A stretch of DNA of 64,000 nucleotides from CAWBFD01 sp963788115 (GCA_963788115.1 CAWBFD010000002.1:558001-622000); one strand, 5' to 3'; shown: positions 7,890 through 16,841, counted from the first letter of the stretch. Program-made: numbers and translations. Notes: a model not told the origin generated them from the letters alone.

Positions 7890-9128
7890 GTGAGTAGAAC
7901 CAGAGGACCCAGGAGCGAAGCGACATGGGCCTGGCTGATGGTCGCCGGCCTCGTCCTGTTCATGGCCGCGTTCGCCGTCGGCTGCGGCGGTGACGACGAT
8001 GACGACGACGGGGGCGGCGACGAGAGCGCCGCGCTCACCGAGATCGGTGGGCCCGAGGGCGAGGTCAACCTGATCTGCTGGGTGAGCTATTGCGAGGACG
8101 GCTCGAACGACCCGTCCGCGGACTGGATCACTGGCTTCGAGAAGGACACCGGCTGCCAGGTGAACGTCAAGATCGGCAATACGTCCGACGAGATGGTGCA
8201 ACTGATGCGCACCGGCCAATACGACGCCGTCTCGGCCTCCGGTGACGCGACCCTCCGCCTGATCGAGGGCGGCGACGTCGATCCGGTCAACACCGACCTT
8301 GTGCCGAACTACGAGGACGTGTTCCCGGGGCTCAAGGAGCAGCCGTACAACTCTGTCGACGGCCAGATGTACGGCATTCCGCACGGCCGCGGCGGGAACC
8401 TGCTGATGTGGAACGCGGACGAGGTGAAGCCGGATCCAACCTCCTGGGATGTCGTCTTCGACCCGAGCAAGGCGAGTCAACAGGCGGGACACGTGACGGC
8501 CTACGACAGTCCGATCTACATCGCCGACGCGGCGGTCTACCTGATGGAGCACGAGCCCGACCTCGGGATCACCAACCCGTACGAGCTCGACGACGAGCAG
8601 TTCAACGCCGCGATCGACCTGCTCAAGCAGCAGAACGAGAACGTCGGCGAGTACTGGTCCGACTACTCGAAGCAGATTCAGGCGTTCGCCAACGGCGACA
8701 CCACAGTGGGCACAACCTGGCCGTACCAGTACCTGGCGCTCAAGGCCGAGGGCGAGAACGTCAAGACCACGATCCCCGACGAGGGGTCGACGGGCTGGTC
8801 GGACACCTGGATGATCAGCTCCGAGGCCGAGAACCCGAACTGCACCTACTTGTGGTTCAACCACATTCTCGAGCCCCAGGTCCAGGCCGACGTCGCTGAG
8901 TGGTTCGGAGAGGCTCCTGCCAACAGCAAGGCGTGCCAGCCCAAGTACCTGAAGAAGGGTCCGTTCCCGGACGTCAAGCACTGCGAGAAGTACGACGCCG
9001 CCGGGGAGAAGTACCTGGACGACCTCTGGTACTGGACCACCCCGATCTCCGACTGCGGCGACGATCGCGGCGAGGTCTGCAAGACATACGACGAGTGGGT
9101 CCAAGGCTGGACCGAGGTCAAGGGCTGA
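7890..9128 (+). CDS. potD: Polyamine-type ABC transporter substrate-binding lipoprotein (system 1), cysteine-rich
   Basis: This 412-residue lipoprotein starts at GTG after GGAGG. The signal peptide ends in a lipobox (Phe-Ala-Val-Gly-Cys, Cys near residue 34), followed by an Asp/Gly-rich linker. The mature part belongs to the extracellular solute-binding family 1/PotD group and contains Gly-Thr-Thr-Trp-Pro-Tyr-Gln and Trp-Phe-Asn-His motifs. Unlike the two other PotD-like proteins in the window, it has about eight cysteines beyond the lipid-anchored one, suggesting several disulfide bonds outside the membrane. Ligand identity (polyamine, betaine or other amine) cannot be read from sequence. 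It captures substrate for the PotB/PotC channel. Confidence 0.88.
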   Translation: MSRTRGPRSEATWAWLMVAGLVLFMAAFAVGCGGDDDDDDGGGDESAALTEIGGPEGEVNLICWVSYCEDGSNDPSADWITGFEKDTGCQVNVKIGNTSDEMVQLMRTGQYDAVSASGDATLRLIEGGDVDPVNTDLVPNYEDVFPGLKEQPYNSVDGQMYGIPHGRGGNLLMWNADEVKPDPTSWDVVFDPSKASQQAGHVTAYDSPIYIADAAVYLMEHEPDLGITNPYELDDEQFNAAIDLLKQQNENVGEYWSDYSKQIQAFANGDTTVGTTWPYQYLALKAEGENVKTTIPDEGSTGWSDTWMISSEAENPNCTYLWFNHILEPQVQADVAEWFGEAPANSKACQPKYLKKGPFPDVKHCEKYDAAGEKYLDDLWYWTTPISDCGDDRGEVCKTYDEWVQGWTEVKG

Positions 9129-9165
9129 TCACCCGGCGCGGCGAGGTGCAACAACCGATGCTGCC

Positions 9166-10062
9166 GTGGAAGCCGCCGGCGTAGCGACGTCGGCGCCCAG
9201 GAGGTCGGCGGGCCGCAGGCTCGCCGACCTCTTCCATGGCCGCCCCCGCCTGCAGGCCGGGACGCTCCTGGCCGGGCCCGTCGGGTGGCTGGTCATCGGC
9301 TATCTCGGCTCGCTCGCGATTCTGCTGATCACCTCGTTCTGGACGCTCGGCGAATTGAGCGGCGAGATCGAGCGCAGCTTCACTCTCGACAACTTCAAGC
9401 AGATAGTCGAGGAGCCGGTCTACCGGTCGGTGGCTCTGCGTACGATCGGGATCGCGGCGCTGGTCACGGTCACGGATGCGCTGCTCGCCTTCCCGATCGC
9501 CTTCTACATGGCGAAGGTCGCGAGCCCGAGGATGAGGGGCTTCCTGGTGGTCGCCGTGCTCATGCCGCTGTGGTCGGGCTACCTGGTGAAGGTGTACACG
9601 TGGCGCACGATCATGAGCGGCGACGGGACGCTCGACTGGGCGCTCGGACCGCTCGGGCTGAGCGCCCCCAGCGGCGACATCTTCCGCATCTGGCTGGTCA
9701 TGAGCTACCTGTGGCTGCCTTACATGATCATCCCGATCTACGCCGGCCTCGAGCGGATCTCGGACTCCGTCCTCAGCGCCTCCGAGGACCTCGGCGCCCA
9801 TCCGACCCACACCTTCCGGCGGGTGATCCTGCCGCTCGTCCTGCCCGCGGTCATCGCCGGCTCGATCTTCACCTTCTCGCTCACCCTCGGCGATTTCATC
9901 ACCCCGCTCCTGGTCTCGAAGACGCAGATGATCGGCACGGTCGTCTACGGCAACTTCTCGACCAATTTGCCGCTCGCGGCCGCGTTCGCAACGGTGCCGG
10001 TCCTGGTCATGGTGATCTACCTCATGGTCGCGCGCCGGTTGGGAGCGTTCGAGCATCTATGA
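9166..10062 (+). CDS. potB: Polyamine-type ABC transporter permease (system 1, PotB-like)
   Basis: This 298-residue inner-membrane permease has six predicted hydrophobic segments. It carries the ABC permease coupling loop Glu-Asp-Leu-Gly-Ala-His-Pro-x-x-Thr-Phe-Arg-Arg-Val-x-Leu-Pro around residues 205-222. The N-terminus has an Arg-rich cytoplasmic part of about 30 residues, then Pro-Val-Gly-Trp-Leu. It pairs with the following gene, overlapping by four bases, to form the channel. The GTG start is uncertain because there is no close ribosome site. Confidence 0.9.
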   Translation: MEAAGVATSAPRRSAGRRLADLFHGRPRLQAGTLLAGPVGWLVIGYLGSLAILLITSFWTLGELSGEIERSFTLDNFKQIVEEPVYRSVALRTIGIAALVTVTDALLAFPIAFYMAKVASPRMRGFLVVAVLMPLWSGYLVKVYTWRTIMSGDGTLDWALGPLGLSAPSGDIFRIWLVMSYLWLPYMIIPIYAGLERISDSVLSASEDLGAHPTHTFRRVILPLVLPAVIAGSIFTFSLTLGDFITPLLVSKTQMIGTVVYGNFSTNLPLAAAFATVPVLVMVIYLMVARRLGAFEHL

Positions 10063-10907
10063 GGCTCTCGCGGAGCACACGCAACCTGCTGCGCGTCGCC
10101 GTGGGTCTGACCCTGGCATTCATCTACGTGCCACTGACCGTGATCGGGATCTACGCGTTCAACTCCTCCACGATCCTCGAGTGGCCCCCGCCCGGGCTCA
10201 CCTTCGACTGGATCGGGAAGGCGCTCGACACCACCGGCGCGCGAGACGCCTTCATCACCTCGGTCGAGGTGGGAGCGGTCGCCACGGCGATCGCGCTGGT
10301 GCTGGGCACCCTCGCGTCGCTCGCGGTCGCCCGCCACCGCTTCTTCGGTCGCGAGACGATCTCCTTCCTGGTGATCCTCCCGATCGCCCTGCCCGGCATC
10401 GTCACGGGGATCGCCCTGAACTCGACCTTCTCCCAGGTGCTCGGCGTCGACCTGAGCCTGTTCACGGTCGTTGTCGGTCACGCGACCTTCTGCATCGTGG
10501 TCGTCTACAACAACGCCCTGGCTCGCCTGCGGAGGGCCTCCGCGTCTTACGAAGAGGCCTCCGCGGACCTCGGGGCGGACCCGTGGCAGACCTTCCGTCG
10601 GGTGACGCTTCCAAACATGCGGAGCGCCCTGGTCGCGGGCGCCCTGCTCGCGTTCGCGCTGTCGTTCGACGAGATCGTCGTCACGACCTTCACGATCGCC
10701 GCCGGTGAGGAGACCCTGCCGATCTGGTTCTTCAACAACTTCGCCAGGCCGAACAACCTGCCGATCGTGAACGTGGTCGCGCTCTTCGTGATCCTGATCT
10801 CGATCATCCCCGTCTACCTCGCCCACAGGCTGACCCGCGAGGAGGGCGGCGCTGCCGCCCGTGCCGGCGGCCGGGCCACGCTGGCGGAGACCACCGCGGT
10901 CCCCTAG
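10059..10907 (+). CDS. potC: Polyamine-type ABC transporter permease (system 1, PotC-like)
   Basis: This 282-residue permease starts at an ATG overlapping the stop of potB (ATGA). Its coupling loop reads Ala-Asp-Leu-Gly-Ala-Asp-Pro-Trp-Gln-Thr-Phe-Arg-Arg-Val-Thr-Leu-Pro, followed by Leu-Ser-Phe-Asp-Glu-Ile-Val-Val-Thr, both typical of PotC. The stop codon overlaps that of the convergent amine oxidase by four bases, so systems 1 and 2 meet here without an intergenic gap. This copy is useful for judging the frameshifted potC of system 3. Confidence 0.9.
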   Translation: MRLSRSTRNLLRVAVGLTLAFIYVPLTVIGIYAFNSSTILEWPPPGLTFDWIGKALDTTGARDAFITSVEVGAVATAIALVLGTLASLAVARHRFFGRETISFLVILPIALPGIVTGIALNSTFSQVLGVDLSLFTVVVGHATFCIVVVYNNALARLRRASASYEEASADLGADPWQTFRRVTLPNMRSALVAGALLAFALSFDEIVVTTFTIAAGEETLPIWFFNNFARPNNLPIVNVVALFVILISIIPVYLAHRLTREEGGAAARAGGRATLAETTAVP

Positions 10908-12130
10908 GCGCGTCGCTCGAGCAGCTGGCTCGCCGCCCGCTGACCGCTTCGGAGCGCCCCCTCCATCAGGCCTGCGAACTCACCACCCGTGTGCTCGCCG
11001 GCGAAGGCCAGCGGGCCGAGTGGCGCCGAAAGCGCCTCGGTCAGCTCGGGCCCCGGCGAGACCGAGTAGGCCGCCCGGGCCCATGGATCTTCGCTCCAGG
11101 CCGACAGCACGGCTCCGTCCGGGTCCAAGGCGAGGTCCGATCGCAGCCGGGCGAGCGAATCGAGCCACCTCGAGGGACCCTCGGACACTCCAAGCCGCTC
11201 CAGTGCCGGGGCCGATCCGGCGAAGGCACTCACCACCGGCTGCGGCCGATCGCCGTCACCGGTCGCGGTCCACGCCCAGTAGCGCTCGGGCACCGACAGC
11301 ACCGCGCTGGGCGGGGCCGGCTCGCGCAGCGGCACGAACAGCTTCGCCGCCTGACCGTAGCGAACGGCCGTGAGGGCGTTCGCCCTGCGATGGGGCAGCG
11401 GCGGATCGAACCGGATCCCGCCGATCGCGCTCGCGGGCACCGCGATCACGCACGCATCCGCGTCGAGCTCGACCAGCTGCGGATCGGGTAATCGATAGAG
11501 CTCCACCCGCACGCCGCCGACACGCCAGGCGATCCGCCGCACCGGGGTGCTCAGCATCATTGAGTCGCCGAGCCCGGCGGCGAGGGCGAGCGCCAGCCGC
11601 TGATTGCCCCCGGCGATGCTCGGCGCCGGGTCCGGGCCGATGTGAGCGATGTGGGCGAGATCGACCGCGGGAAGCTCGGCCGCGCTCGAGGCAGACGAGA
11701 CCTCGGCGCGAGCGAGGATCGCCTCCCGCGCCCCCGCGTCCAGCTGGATCCGCTCCAGGAACTTCCGCGCCGGCAACCGTTGCTCGTCGGGCCCCGCTCT
11801 GGCAAGCGCTCGGTCGACCTCCGCCACCGCGGCCGCGAGCCCCTCCTCGTCGATCCCGATCCCACCGCGCGGCTCGCGCTCGCCATAGCGCATCGCCTTC
11901 TCCCACAGCCCCAGGCCGAAGCGGGCCGTGAGCTCGCGGGTGAGCGTGGACCCAGGCAGGATGAACTCCGCGCCCATCTCGACCACGGCGCCGTTGGAGA
12001 GTCGCTGTGAGAAGACCCGTCCACCGACCCGGTCGCGGGCCTCGACCACGACCACTTCGGCCCCGCCGCGGCGGAGCTCGTCGGCGGCCGCGAGTCCCGC
12101 GAGCCCCGCGCCAACCACGACAACGCGCAT
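10904..12130 (-). CDS. FAD-dependent amine oxidase
   Basis: This flavoprotein of about 408 residues belongs to the monoamine/polyamine oxidase family, which oxidises amines to imines and reduces O2 to H2O2. The N-terminal dinucleotide fold is Val-Val-Gly-Ala-Gly-Leu-Ala-Gly-Leu with the acidic residue in Val-Val-Val-Glu-Ala-Arg-Asp-Arg-Val-Gly-Gly-Arg, the hallmark of this family. A C-terminal FAD motif (Phe-Ala-Gly-Glu-His-Thr-Gly) ends the protein. It is the last gene of the tetR-potD-potB-potC-potA operon, so it probably degrades the imported amine. A tandem duplication places two ATG codons, each with its own ribosome site, 18 bases apart (12148 and 12130). The second starts directly at the Rossmann strand and is chosen here. 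Confidence 0.88.
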   Translation of the reverse strand: MRVVVVGAGLAGLAAADELRRGGAEVVVVEARDRVGGRVFSQRLSNGAVVEMGAEFILPGSTLTRELTARFGLGLWEKAMRYGEREPRGGIGIDEEGLAAAVAEVDRALARAGPDEQRLPARKFLERIQLDAGAREAILARAEVSSASSAAELPAVDLAHIAHIGPDPAPSIAGGNQRLALALAAGLGDSMMLSTPVRRIAWRVGGVRVELYRLPDPQLVELDADACVIAVPASAIGGIRFDPPLPHRRANALTAVRYGQAAKLFVPLREPAPPSAVLSVPERYWAWTATGDGDRPQPVVSAFAGSAPALERLGVSEGPSRWLDSLARLRSDLALDPDGAVLSAWSEDPWARAAYSVSPGPELTEALSAPLGPLAFAGEHTGGEFAGLMEGALRSGQRAASQLLERRA

Positions 12131-12161
12131 CCCTGCCTTCCCTAGCATCCCTGCCTTCCCT
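12127..12161 (-). repeat. 18-base tandem duplication of ribosome site and start codon
   Basis: The same 17 bases occur at 12127-12143 and 12145-12161, a period of 18. On the coding strand each copy reads AGGGAAGGCAGGGATGC, so both ribosome site and ATG are doubled. The duplication keeps frame and adds six residues (Met-Leu-Gly-Lys-Ala-Gly) if the upstream ATG is used. Confidence 0.9.
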
Positions 12162-12184
12162 GGTCTGTCTCTTTGAGCTGCGCG

Positions 12185-13318
12185 TCAGCGCAGAATCAGG
12201 CAGTGCTCGGGGCGCCACCCGAGCCTGACCTTCATCCCCGGTTCCCAGCGATCGTCCGCACGCGCGCGGTGTGTCGCCTGCTCCAGCGCCACCAGCCGCG
12301 CGCCGTCGCCGAGCGAGACCGTGACCTGCGTCGTGACCCCGAGGTAGACCCGGGCCTCGACCGTTCCCTCGAGGTCGACCATGCCGCTCTCGACCTCCTC
12401 GTCGAGCGCGATCTTCTCGGGGCGAACCGAGAGGTTCACCCGCTCACCGGGGCGGCAGTCGTCGGGTAACGGCGCGGGCAGCCGGTGGCCATTTGCGATC
12501 CGCACCATGCCGCCCTCCTCGGCGACCCCCTCGAGCAGGTTGGAGATCCCGATGAAGCCTGCGACGAACTCCTCGCGGGGGCGCTCGTATACGTCCTCCG
12601 GGGCGCCGCACTGGATCACTCGGCCATAGTTCATGACCGCGATCCGGTCCGACATCGAGAGCGCCTCCTCCTGGTCGTGGGTGACGTAGAGGAAGGTGAT
12701 CCCGACTTCACGTTGGATCTGCTTCAGCTCGACCTGCATCTGTTTGCGCAGCTGCAGGTCGAGCGCGCCGAGTGGCTCGTCGAGCAGCAGCACCGACGGG
12801 CGGTTGACGAGTGCACGGGCGAGCGCCACGCGCTGCATCTGTCCGCCCGAGAGCTGTCGCGGCTTGGCGTGTTCCCGGCCGGTGAGCTGGACGAGCTCGA
12901 GCGCCTCCGCCACGCGGCTCGCGATCTCGCCCCGTGGCACCTTGCGTCGCTTCAGGCCGAAGGCAACGTTCCCAACGACGTCGAGGTGCTCGAACAGGGC
13001 ATAGCTCTGGAATACGGTGTTGACGTTGCGCTCGTAGGGAGGGACTTCCTCCACCGGGTCGCCCTCCAGGTACACGCTCCCCTCGGTCGGCTGCTCGAAG
13101 CCGGCGATCATGCGCAGAGTGGTCGTCTTTCCGCATCCGGAGGGCCCGAGCAGCGAGAAGAACTCGCCGCGCCGCACCGACAAGCTCAGGTCATCGACCG
13201 CGACCACTGGGCCGAAGCGCTTGGTCACGCCTTCGAAGCGAATCGCTTCCTCGCCGGCGACGTCCCCGCGGGTCGCGCCGGGGGCGGTCGCGTCGGTAAC
13301 TGCGTCGTTTGCGGTCAT
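12185..13318 (-). CDS. potA: Polyamine-type ABC transporter ATP-binding protein (system 2)
   Basis: This 377-residue ABC ATPase shows Gly-Pro-Ser-Gly-Cys-Gly-Lys-Thr-Thr (Walker A), Phe-Gln-Ser-Tyr-Ala-Leu-Phe (Q-loop), Leu-Ser-Gly-Gly-Gln-Met-Gln-Arg (signature), Leu-Leu-Leu-Asp-Glu-Pro-Leu-Gly-Ala-Leu-Asp (Walker B) and His in Thr-His-Asp-Gln-Glu-Glu-Ala. A TOBE domain occupies the last 110 residues. It is distinct in sequence from the PotA proteins at 6.7 and 35.4 kb but of the same subfamily. The start codon overlaps the stop of the preceding potC (13315-13318), giving a coupled potD-B-C-A order. The amine oxidase gene follows after 54 bases. Confidence 0.93.
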   Translation of the reverse strand: MTANDAVTDATAPGATRGDVAGEEAIRFEGVTKRFGPVVAVDDLSLSVRRGEFFSLLGPSGCGKTTTLRMIAGFEQPTEGSVYLEGDPVEEVPPYERNVNTVFQSYALFEHLDVVGNVAFGLKRRKVPRGEIASRVAEALELVQLTGREHAKPRQLSGGQMQRVALARALVNRPSVLLLDEPLGALDLQLRKQMQVELKQIQREVGITFLYVTHDQEEALSMSDRIAVMNYGRVIQCGAPEDVYERPREEFVAGFIGISNLLEGVAEEGGMVRIANGHRLPAPLPDDCRPGERVNLSVRPEKIALDEEVESGMVDLEGTVEARVYLGVTTQVTVSLGDGARLVALEQATHRARADDRWEPGMKVRLGWRPEHCLILR

Positions 13319-14160
13319 GCGGCCTCCCTTCCAATTAGCACGCTCTCCTCACGTCGCCCTAGCAGCCGCGGCAGCGCGACGGCCAGGCCAACGATCAGGA
13401 ACGAGATCACCAGCATCAAGGTCCCGATCGCGTTGATCGTGGGCTGCACACCAAAGCGAATCGAGGAGTAGATCTGGACCGGCAGCGGTGTCGGGGACTC
13501 GCCGGTGGTGAAGAAGGCAATCACGAAGTCGTCGAAGCTGAGCGCGAAGATCAGGAGCGCCGAGGCGATGATCGCGGGCCACAGCGCAGGCAGCACGACC
13601 AGGCGGAGCGTCTGCAAGCGGGTCGCCCCGAGATCCAGCGCCGCCTCCTCCACCTCGCGGTTCAACGCCGACAGCCGCGCTCGCACGATCACGGTCACGA
13701 ACGAGATCGAGAAGGTGATCTCGGCGATCATGATCGTGAGCAGCGAGAGGTCCGTGCCGATCTGGGTGAACAGCACCAGCGCGGAGACGCCGGCGACAAT
13801 CTCCGGAGTGACGAGCGGAACCAGCATCAGCACGTTGCTCGTCTGCGCGACCCGCGACCGGGCGCGGACGAGTGCGAAGGCGAGGGTGGTGCCGAGCACG
13901 GTCCCGACGACCATCGTCACCAGCCCGATCTCGATGCTGGCGATGAGGGACTCGCGCAAGGTCACGTTGCCGAAGAACTCGTCGTACCACTGCAGGCTGA
14001 AGCCGGAGAAGTTCTGCAGCGAGGGAGTGGAGTTGAACGAGAACAGCGCCACGATTACCAGTGGCGCGAAGGTAAAGAACAGGAATACGAGGAAGAACAC
14101 CCGCAGGAGGCGGGGCCGGTCGAAGTCGCGTGGACGCTGGCGCCCGACGCGTCGCCGCAC
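13315..14160 (-). CDS. potC: Polyamine-type ABC transporter permease (system 2, PotC-like)
   Basis: This 281-residue inner-membrane permease has six hydrophobic segments. The coupling loop is Leu-Asp-Leu-Gly-Ala-Thr-Arg-Leu-Gln-Thr-Leu-Arg-Leu-Val-Val-Leu-Pro, followed by Leu-Ser-Phe-Asp-Asp-Phe-Val-Ile-Ala, typical of PotC. The first 20 residues are strongly basic. The GTG start is one of several options in that basic region. It lies between potB (gap of 32 bases) and potA (4-base overlap). Confidence 0.9.
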   Translation of the reverse strand: MRRRVGRQRPRDFDRPRLLRVFFLVFLFFTFAPLVIVALFSFNSTPSLQNFSGFSLQWYDEFFGNVTLRESLIASIEIGLVTMVVGTVLGTTLAFALVRARSRVAQTSNVLMLVPLVTPEIVAGVSALVLFTQIGTDLSLLTIMIAEITFSISFVTVIVRARLSALNREVEEAALDLGATRLQTLRLVVLPALWPAIIASALLIFALSFDDFVIAFFTTGESPTPLPVQIYSSIRFGVQPTINAIGTLMLVISFLIVGLAVALPRLLGRREESVLIGREAA

Positions 14161-14192
14161 CAGCGGCAGCCTCGCCGCCCACCCTCACGCGC

Positions 14193-15050
14193 TCATGCCG
14201 TCGCCTCCCGGGAGGCCCTCGCAGCCGAGCGAGCGTAGACCAGCATCCAGATCAACAGGAAGCCCATCATCACGATCGTGAGGGCGGCTCCGAAGGGCCA
14301 GTTCTGGGCCTCCAGGAACTGCTGCTGGATCAGATTCCCGACCATGTACGTGTCGGGGCCGCCCAGCAGCTGGGCGGAGATGAAGTCACCGACCGCAGGG
14401 AGGAAGACCAGAACGCAACCGGCGGCTACCCCCTGGAAGGCCGCCGGCCAGGTGACGTGCCAGAAGGTCTGCCAGCGGGTCCCGTAGAGGTCCTTGCCAG
14501 CCTCGATCAGGGACGGGTCCATACGGTCGAGCGCCGCATACAGCGGCAGAATCATGAACGCCAGGTAGCCGTAGACCAGGCCGCCGATCACGGCCCACGA
14601 GGTGTTGACCATGCGGACCCCGTTCTCGGAGATCCCGGTGTCGGTGAGGATCCCGTTCACGAGGCCCTCGTCGGAGAGGATCGCCACCCAGGCGTAGGTG
14701 CGAACAAGGTAGTTGACCAAGAACGGCAGGACCACGAGCGCGATCAACAGCGTCTTCCAGCGACCGCCGAAGCGGGCGATGTAGTAGGCGATCGGGTAGC
14801 CGATCAGGAGGCAGAGCGCCACAGTGGCGAGCGCGTAGCCGACCGAGCGCAGCAGCACGGGGCCGAACAACGGGTCGAACACGTCGGCGAAGTTCTCCGG
14901 GTGCCAGCCGTAGACCGCCTGGTACACGGGGTCCGTCGTTCCGAGAGAGACCGCGAGGACGATCCCTAGTGGGACTGCGAAAAGCAGCAGCAGCCACAGT
15001 CCGCCCGGGGCCAGCATAAAGTGGGCGAAGCGGTTCTCGCTCACGGACAA
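14193..15050 (-). CDS. potB: Polyamine-type ABC transporter permease (system 2, PotB-like)
   Basis: This 285-residue permease has six membrane segments and the PotB-like first periplasmic loop. The coupling loop (Gly-Lys-Asp-Leu-Tyr-Gly-Thr-Arg-Trp-Gln-Thr-Phe-Trp-His-Val-Thr-Trp-Pro) carries Tyr in place of the commoner Gly-Ala. It is followed by Pro-Ala-Val-Gly-Asp-Phe-Ile-Ser-Ala-Gln-Leu-Leu-Gly-Gly, characteristic of PotB. The start is TTG at 15050 or GTG two codons later. Confidence 0.9.
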   Translation of the reverse strand: MSVSENRFAHFMLAPGGLWLLLLFAVPLGIVLAVSLGTTDPVYQAVYGWHPENFADVFDPLFGPVLLRSVGYALATVALCLLIGYPIAYYIARFGGRWKTLLIALVVLPFLVNYLVRTYAWVAILSDEGLVNGILTDTGISENGVRMVNTSWAVIGGLVYGYLAFMILPLYAALDRMDPSLIEAGKDLYGTRWQTFWHVTWPAAFQGVAAGCVLVFLPAVGDFISAQLLGGPDTYMVGNLIQQQFLEAQNWPFGAALTIVMMGFLLIWMLVYARSAARASREATA

Positions 15051-15099
15051 TTACCTCGCGCTTCGCCCAACATCCCCCTCCTTTGGAGTGGGTCCGCGC

Positions 15100-16221
15100 T
15101 CACGACGCCTTGACCTCGAGAAACGTGTTGGTCCAGAGCTCCCGGTCCTCCTGGGGGAGGTTGGCGAACTGGTCACCGGTTTCGAGATCTTCGACGGTGA
15201 CGACGATGTTCGGGTCGCCTTTGGCCAGCTCCTCGAACGTCTCGTCCTGGCCTTGGTTGGGCATCGGATAGCCGTTCCACGAGACGTTCTTCGCGGCGTT
15301 CTTGGGATCGAGCATGAAGTCGATGAACAGCAGCGCCGTACCCGGGTGCTCCGAGTTGACCGGGATCACGAACGTGTCGTTGCCGACGGGAAACCCGTCC
15401 TGCACGACCTTCTGGAACTGGTAGGCGTCAGGGTCGTCGACCCGGTAGCGGATGTTGACGATGTCGCCGTTCCACAGGTGCTGGACCCAGGCGTTGCCGC
15501 TCGACATGTTCGTGATCGTGTCCACCGAGAAGCCGCGCAGCAGGGGCTTCAGGCCCACCAGCCAGTCCCTGGTCTCCTCCAGCTCCGACTCCACGACCGT
15601 ATTCATGTCGAAGCCGTTGCGAAGGTTGCCCGCGGCAAGCGCCTCCTGATAGTCGTCCAGCACGTAGATTCGCCCCGCCGCCTCCTCGTTGCCGAGGTCG
15701 TCCCAGGAACCCGTCATGTTGTCCAGGATGTCCGCCCGGTAGCCGATCCCTGTGATGTAGAGCGAGTAGGGGACCGAGTGCCCGGAGTCGGGGTCGTACC
15801 AGGGATCGTCGAAATAGGAGTAGATGTTGTCGATGTTCTCGAGCTTGTCGCGCGGAATCCGCACCAGCTGCTCCTCCTGGACCAGCCTCTGCACGTACTC
15901 GGCGGTGGGGAACATCACGTCGTAGGCGTTGCCCGCCCTGAGCTTTGCGAGCATCCCCTCCATGGAGTCGAAATAGGACTGGATCACGCGGACGTCGTAG
16001 CGCTCCTCGAACTCCTTCACCAGCGCCGGGTTGATGTACTGGGAGTAGTTGAAGTAGTAGAGGTCGCCGTCTACCTTCGGCTCGATCACACGGTTGACGT
16101 CCCCCTGGATGCCGCGGCCGATCCCGCAGCCCGCGAGCCCGCCGAGGCCGTAGAGGCCGAGCGCGCCGGCGGCGCCGGCTTGAAGCACGTCGCGCCGACT
16201 GAACCGCCCGCCGGCGCTCAT
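15100..16221 (-). CDS. potD: Polyamine-type substrate-binding protein with Tat lipoprotein signal (system 2)
   Basis: This is a substrate-binding protein of about 373 residues. The ATG at 16219-16221 is preferred because it forms an ATGA overlap with the stop of the upstream tetR. The N-terminus reads Phe-Ser-Arg-Arg-Asp-Val-Leu-Gln, a twin-arginine motif, then an Ala/Gly/Leu-rich segment and a lipobox-like Leu-Ala-Gly-Cys, so it should be exported folded and lipid-anchored. The mature part has PotD-like features: Tyr-Phe-Asn-Tyr-Ser-Gln-Tyr-Ile near the N-terminus, Pro-Tyr-Ser-Leu-Tyr in the hinge, and Asn-Gly-Tyr-Pro-Met-Pro-Asn near the C-terminus. It probably binds a polyamine or related amine. 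Confidence 0.9.
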   Translation of the reverse strand: MSAGGRFSRRDVLQAGAAGALGLYGLGGLAGCGIGRGIQGDVNRVIEPKVDGDLYYFNYSQYINPALVKEFEERYDVRVIQSYFDSMEGMLAKLRAGNAYDVMFPTAEYVQRLVQEEQLVRIPRDKLENIDNIYSYFDDPWYDPDSGHSVPYSLYITGIGYRADILDNMTGSWDDLGNEEAAGRIYVLDDYQEALAAGNLRNGFDMNTVVESELEETRDWLVGLKPLLRGFSVDTITNMSSGNAWVQHLWNGDIVNIRYRVDDPDAYQFQKVVQDGFPVGNDTFVIPVNSEHPGTALLFIDFMLDPKNAAKNVSWNGYPMPNQGQDETFEELAKGDPNIVVTVEDLETGDQFANLPQEDRELWTNTFLEVKAS

Positions 16222-16841
16222 CCCGCGACCTCCGCGACCGGGCGGCCGTCCCCGTCGAGCTCGCAACCGAGCAGAACCGTCGCCGCGCGCAGCGCCAGCG
16301 CCCGCATCCGGGCCTCGTCGACGGCGGGATCGCCCAGGGTCACCTGGACCGCAAGGCCGTCGAGCAGCGAGGCGAGGATGGTGGCGGTCTCGTCGGCATC
16401 GTCGTCATCGAACTCGCCGGCCTCCTGACCGGCACGGACGATCTCGGCGATCTGCTCGCGCCAGCGATCGTCCAAGCGCTGGCGGGCGCCGGTCGCGCCG
16501 CGATCGCGGAGCGCCCGCGTCCACAGCTCGATCCAGAGCCTCGACTCCGAGTCCGCCGCCGTGGCGTCGATCAACGCCCGAAGGCGGTCCCGCGGATGGT
16601 CGAGTTCGGCCACGCGGGCGGTCATCGCCTCGTTGAAGCGATCTTCCTCGACCGTGAGCGCCTCGGCCAGCAGATCGTCCTTGGAGCCGAACCAGTAGAG
16701 AACCGTGGATGGGCTCGCGCTCACCCGCTCGGCGACGTCGGCGATTCGGGTCGACGCGAGGCCGCGCTCGGCGATGACCTCGGCGGCCGCGGCCAGGATC
16801 TGAGGCTTGCGGATGTGATCGATCTGCGGACGTGGGCTCAC
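16218..16841 (-). CDS. TetR family repressor of the potDBCA-amine oxidase operon
   Basis: This regulator of about 207 residues has an N-terminal TetR helix-turn-helix: Ile-Leu-Ala-Ala-Ala-Ala-Glu-Val-Ile-Ala-Glu-Arg-Gly, then Arg-Ile-Ala-Asp-Val-Ala and Ser-Pro-Ser-Thr-Val-Leu-Tyr-Trp-Phe. The reading frame stays open up to a TTG at 16898, but GTG at 16841 is preferred because GGAGG precedes it and the operator at 16892-16905 covers the upstream start. The Ser-Thr-Val-Leu-Tyr-Trp-Phe-Gly-Ser-Lys recognition region and the C-terminal domain resemble BetI-type regulators of choline/amine genes. It is the first gene of the operon and its stop overlaps the start of potD, so it probably regulates its own operon. 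Confidence 0.87.
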   Translation of the reverse strand: MSPRPQIDHIRKPQILAAAAEVIAERGLASTRIADVAERVSASPSTVLYWFGSKDDLLAEALTVEEDRFNEAMTARVAELDHPRDRLRALIDATAADSESRLWIELWTRALRDRGATGARQRLDDRWREQIAEIVRAGQEAGEFDDDDADETATILASLLDGLAVQVTLGDPAVDEARMRALALRAATVLLGCELDGDGRPVAEVAG

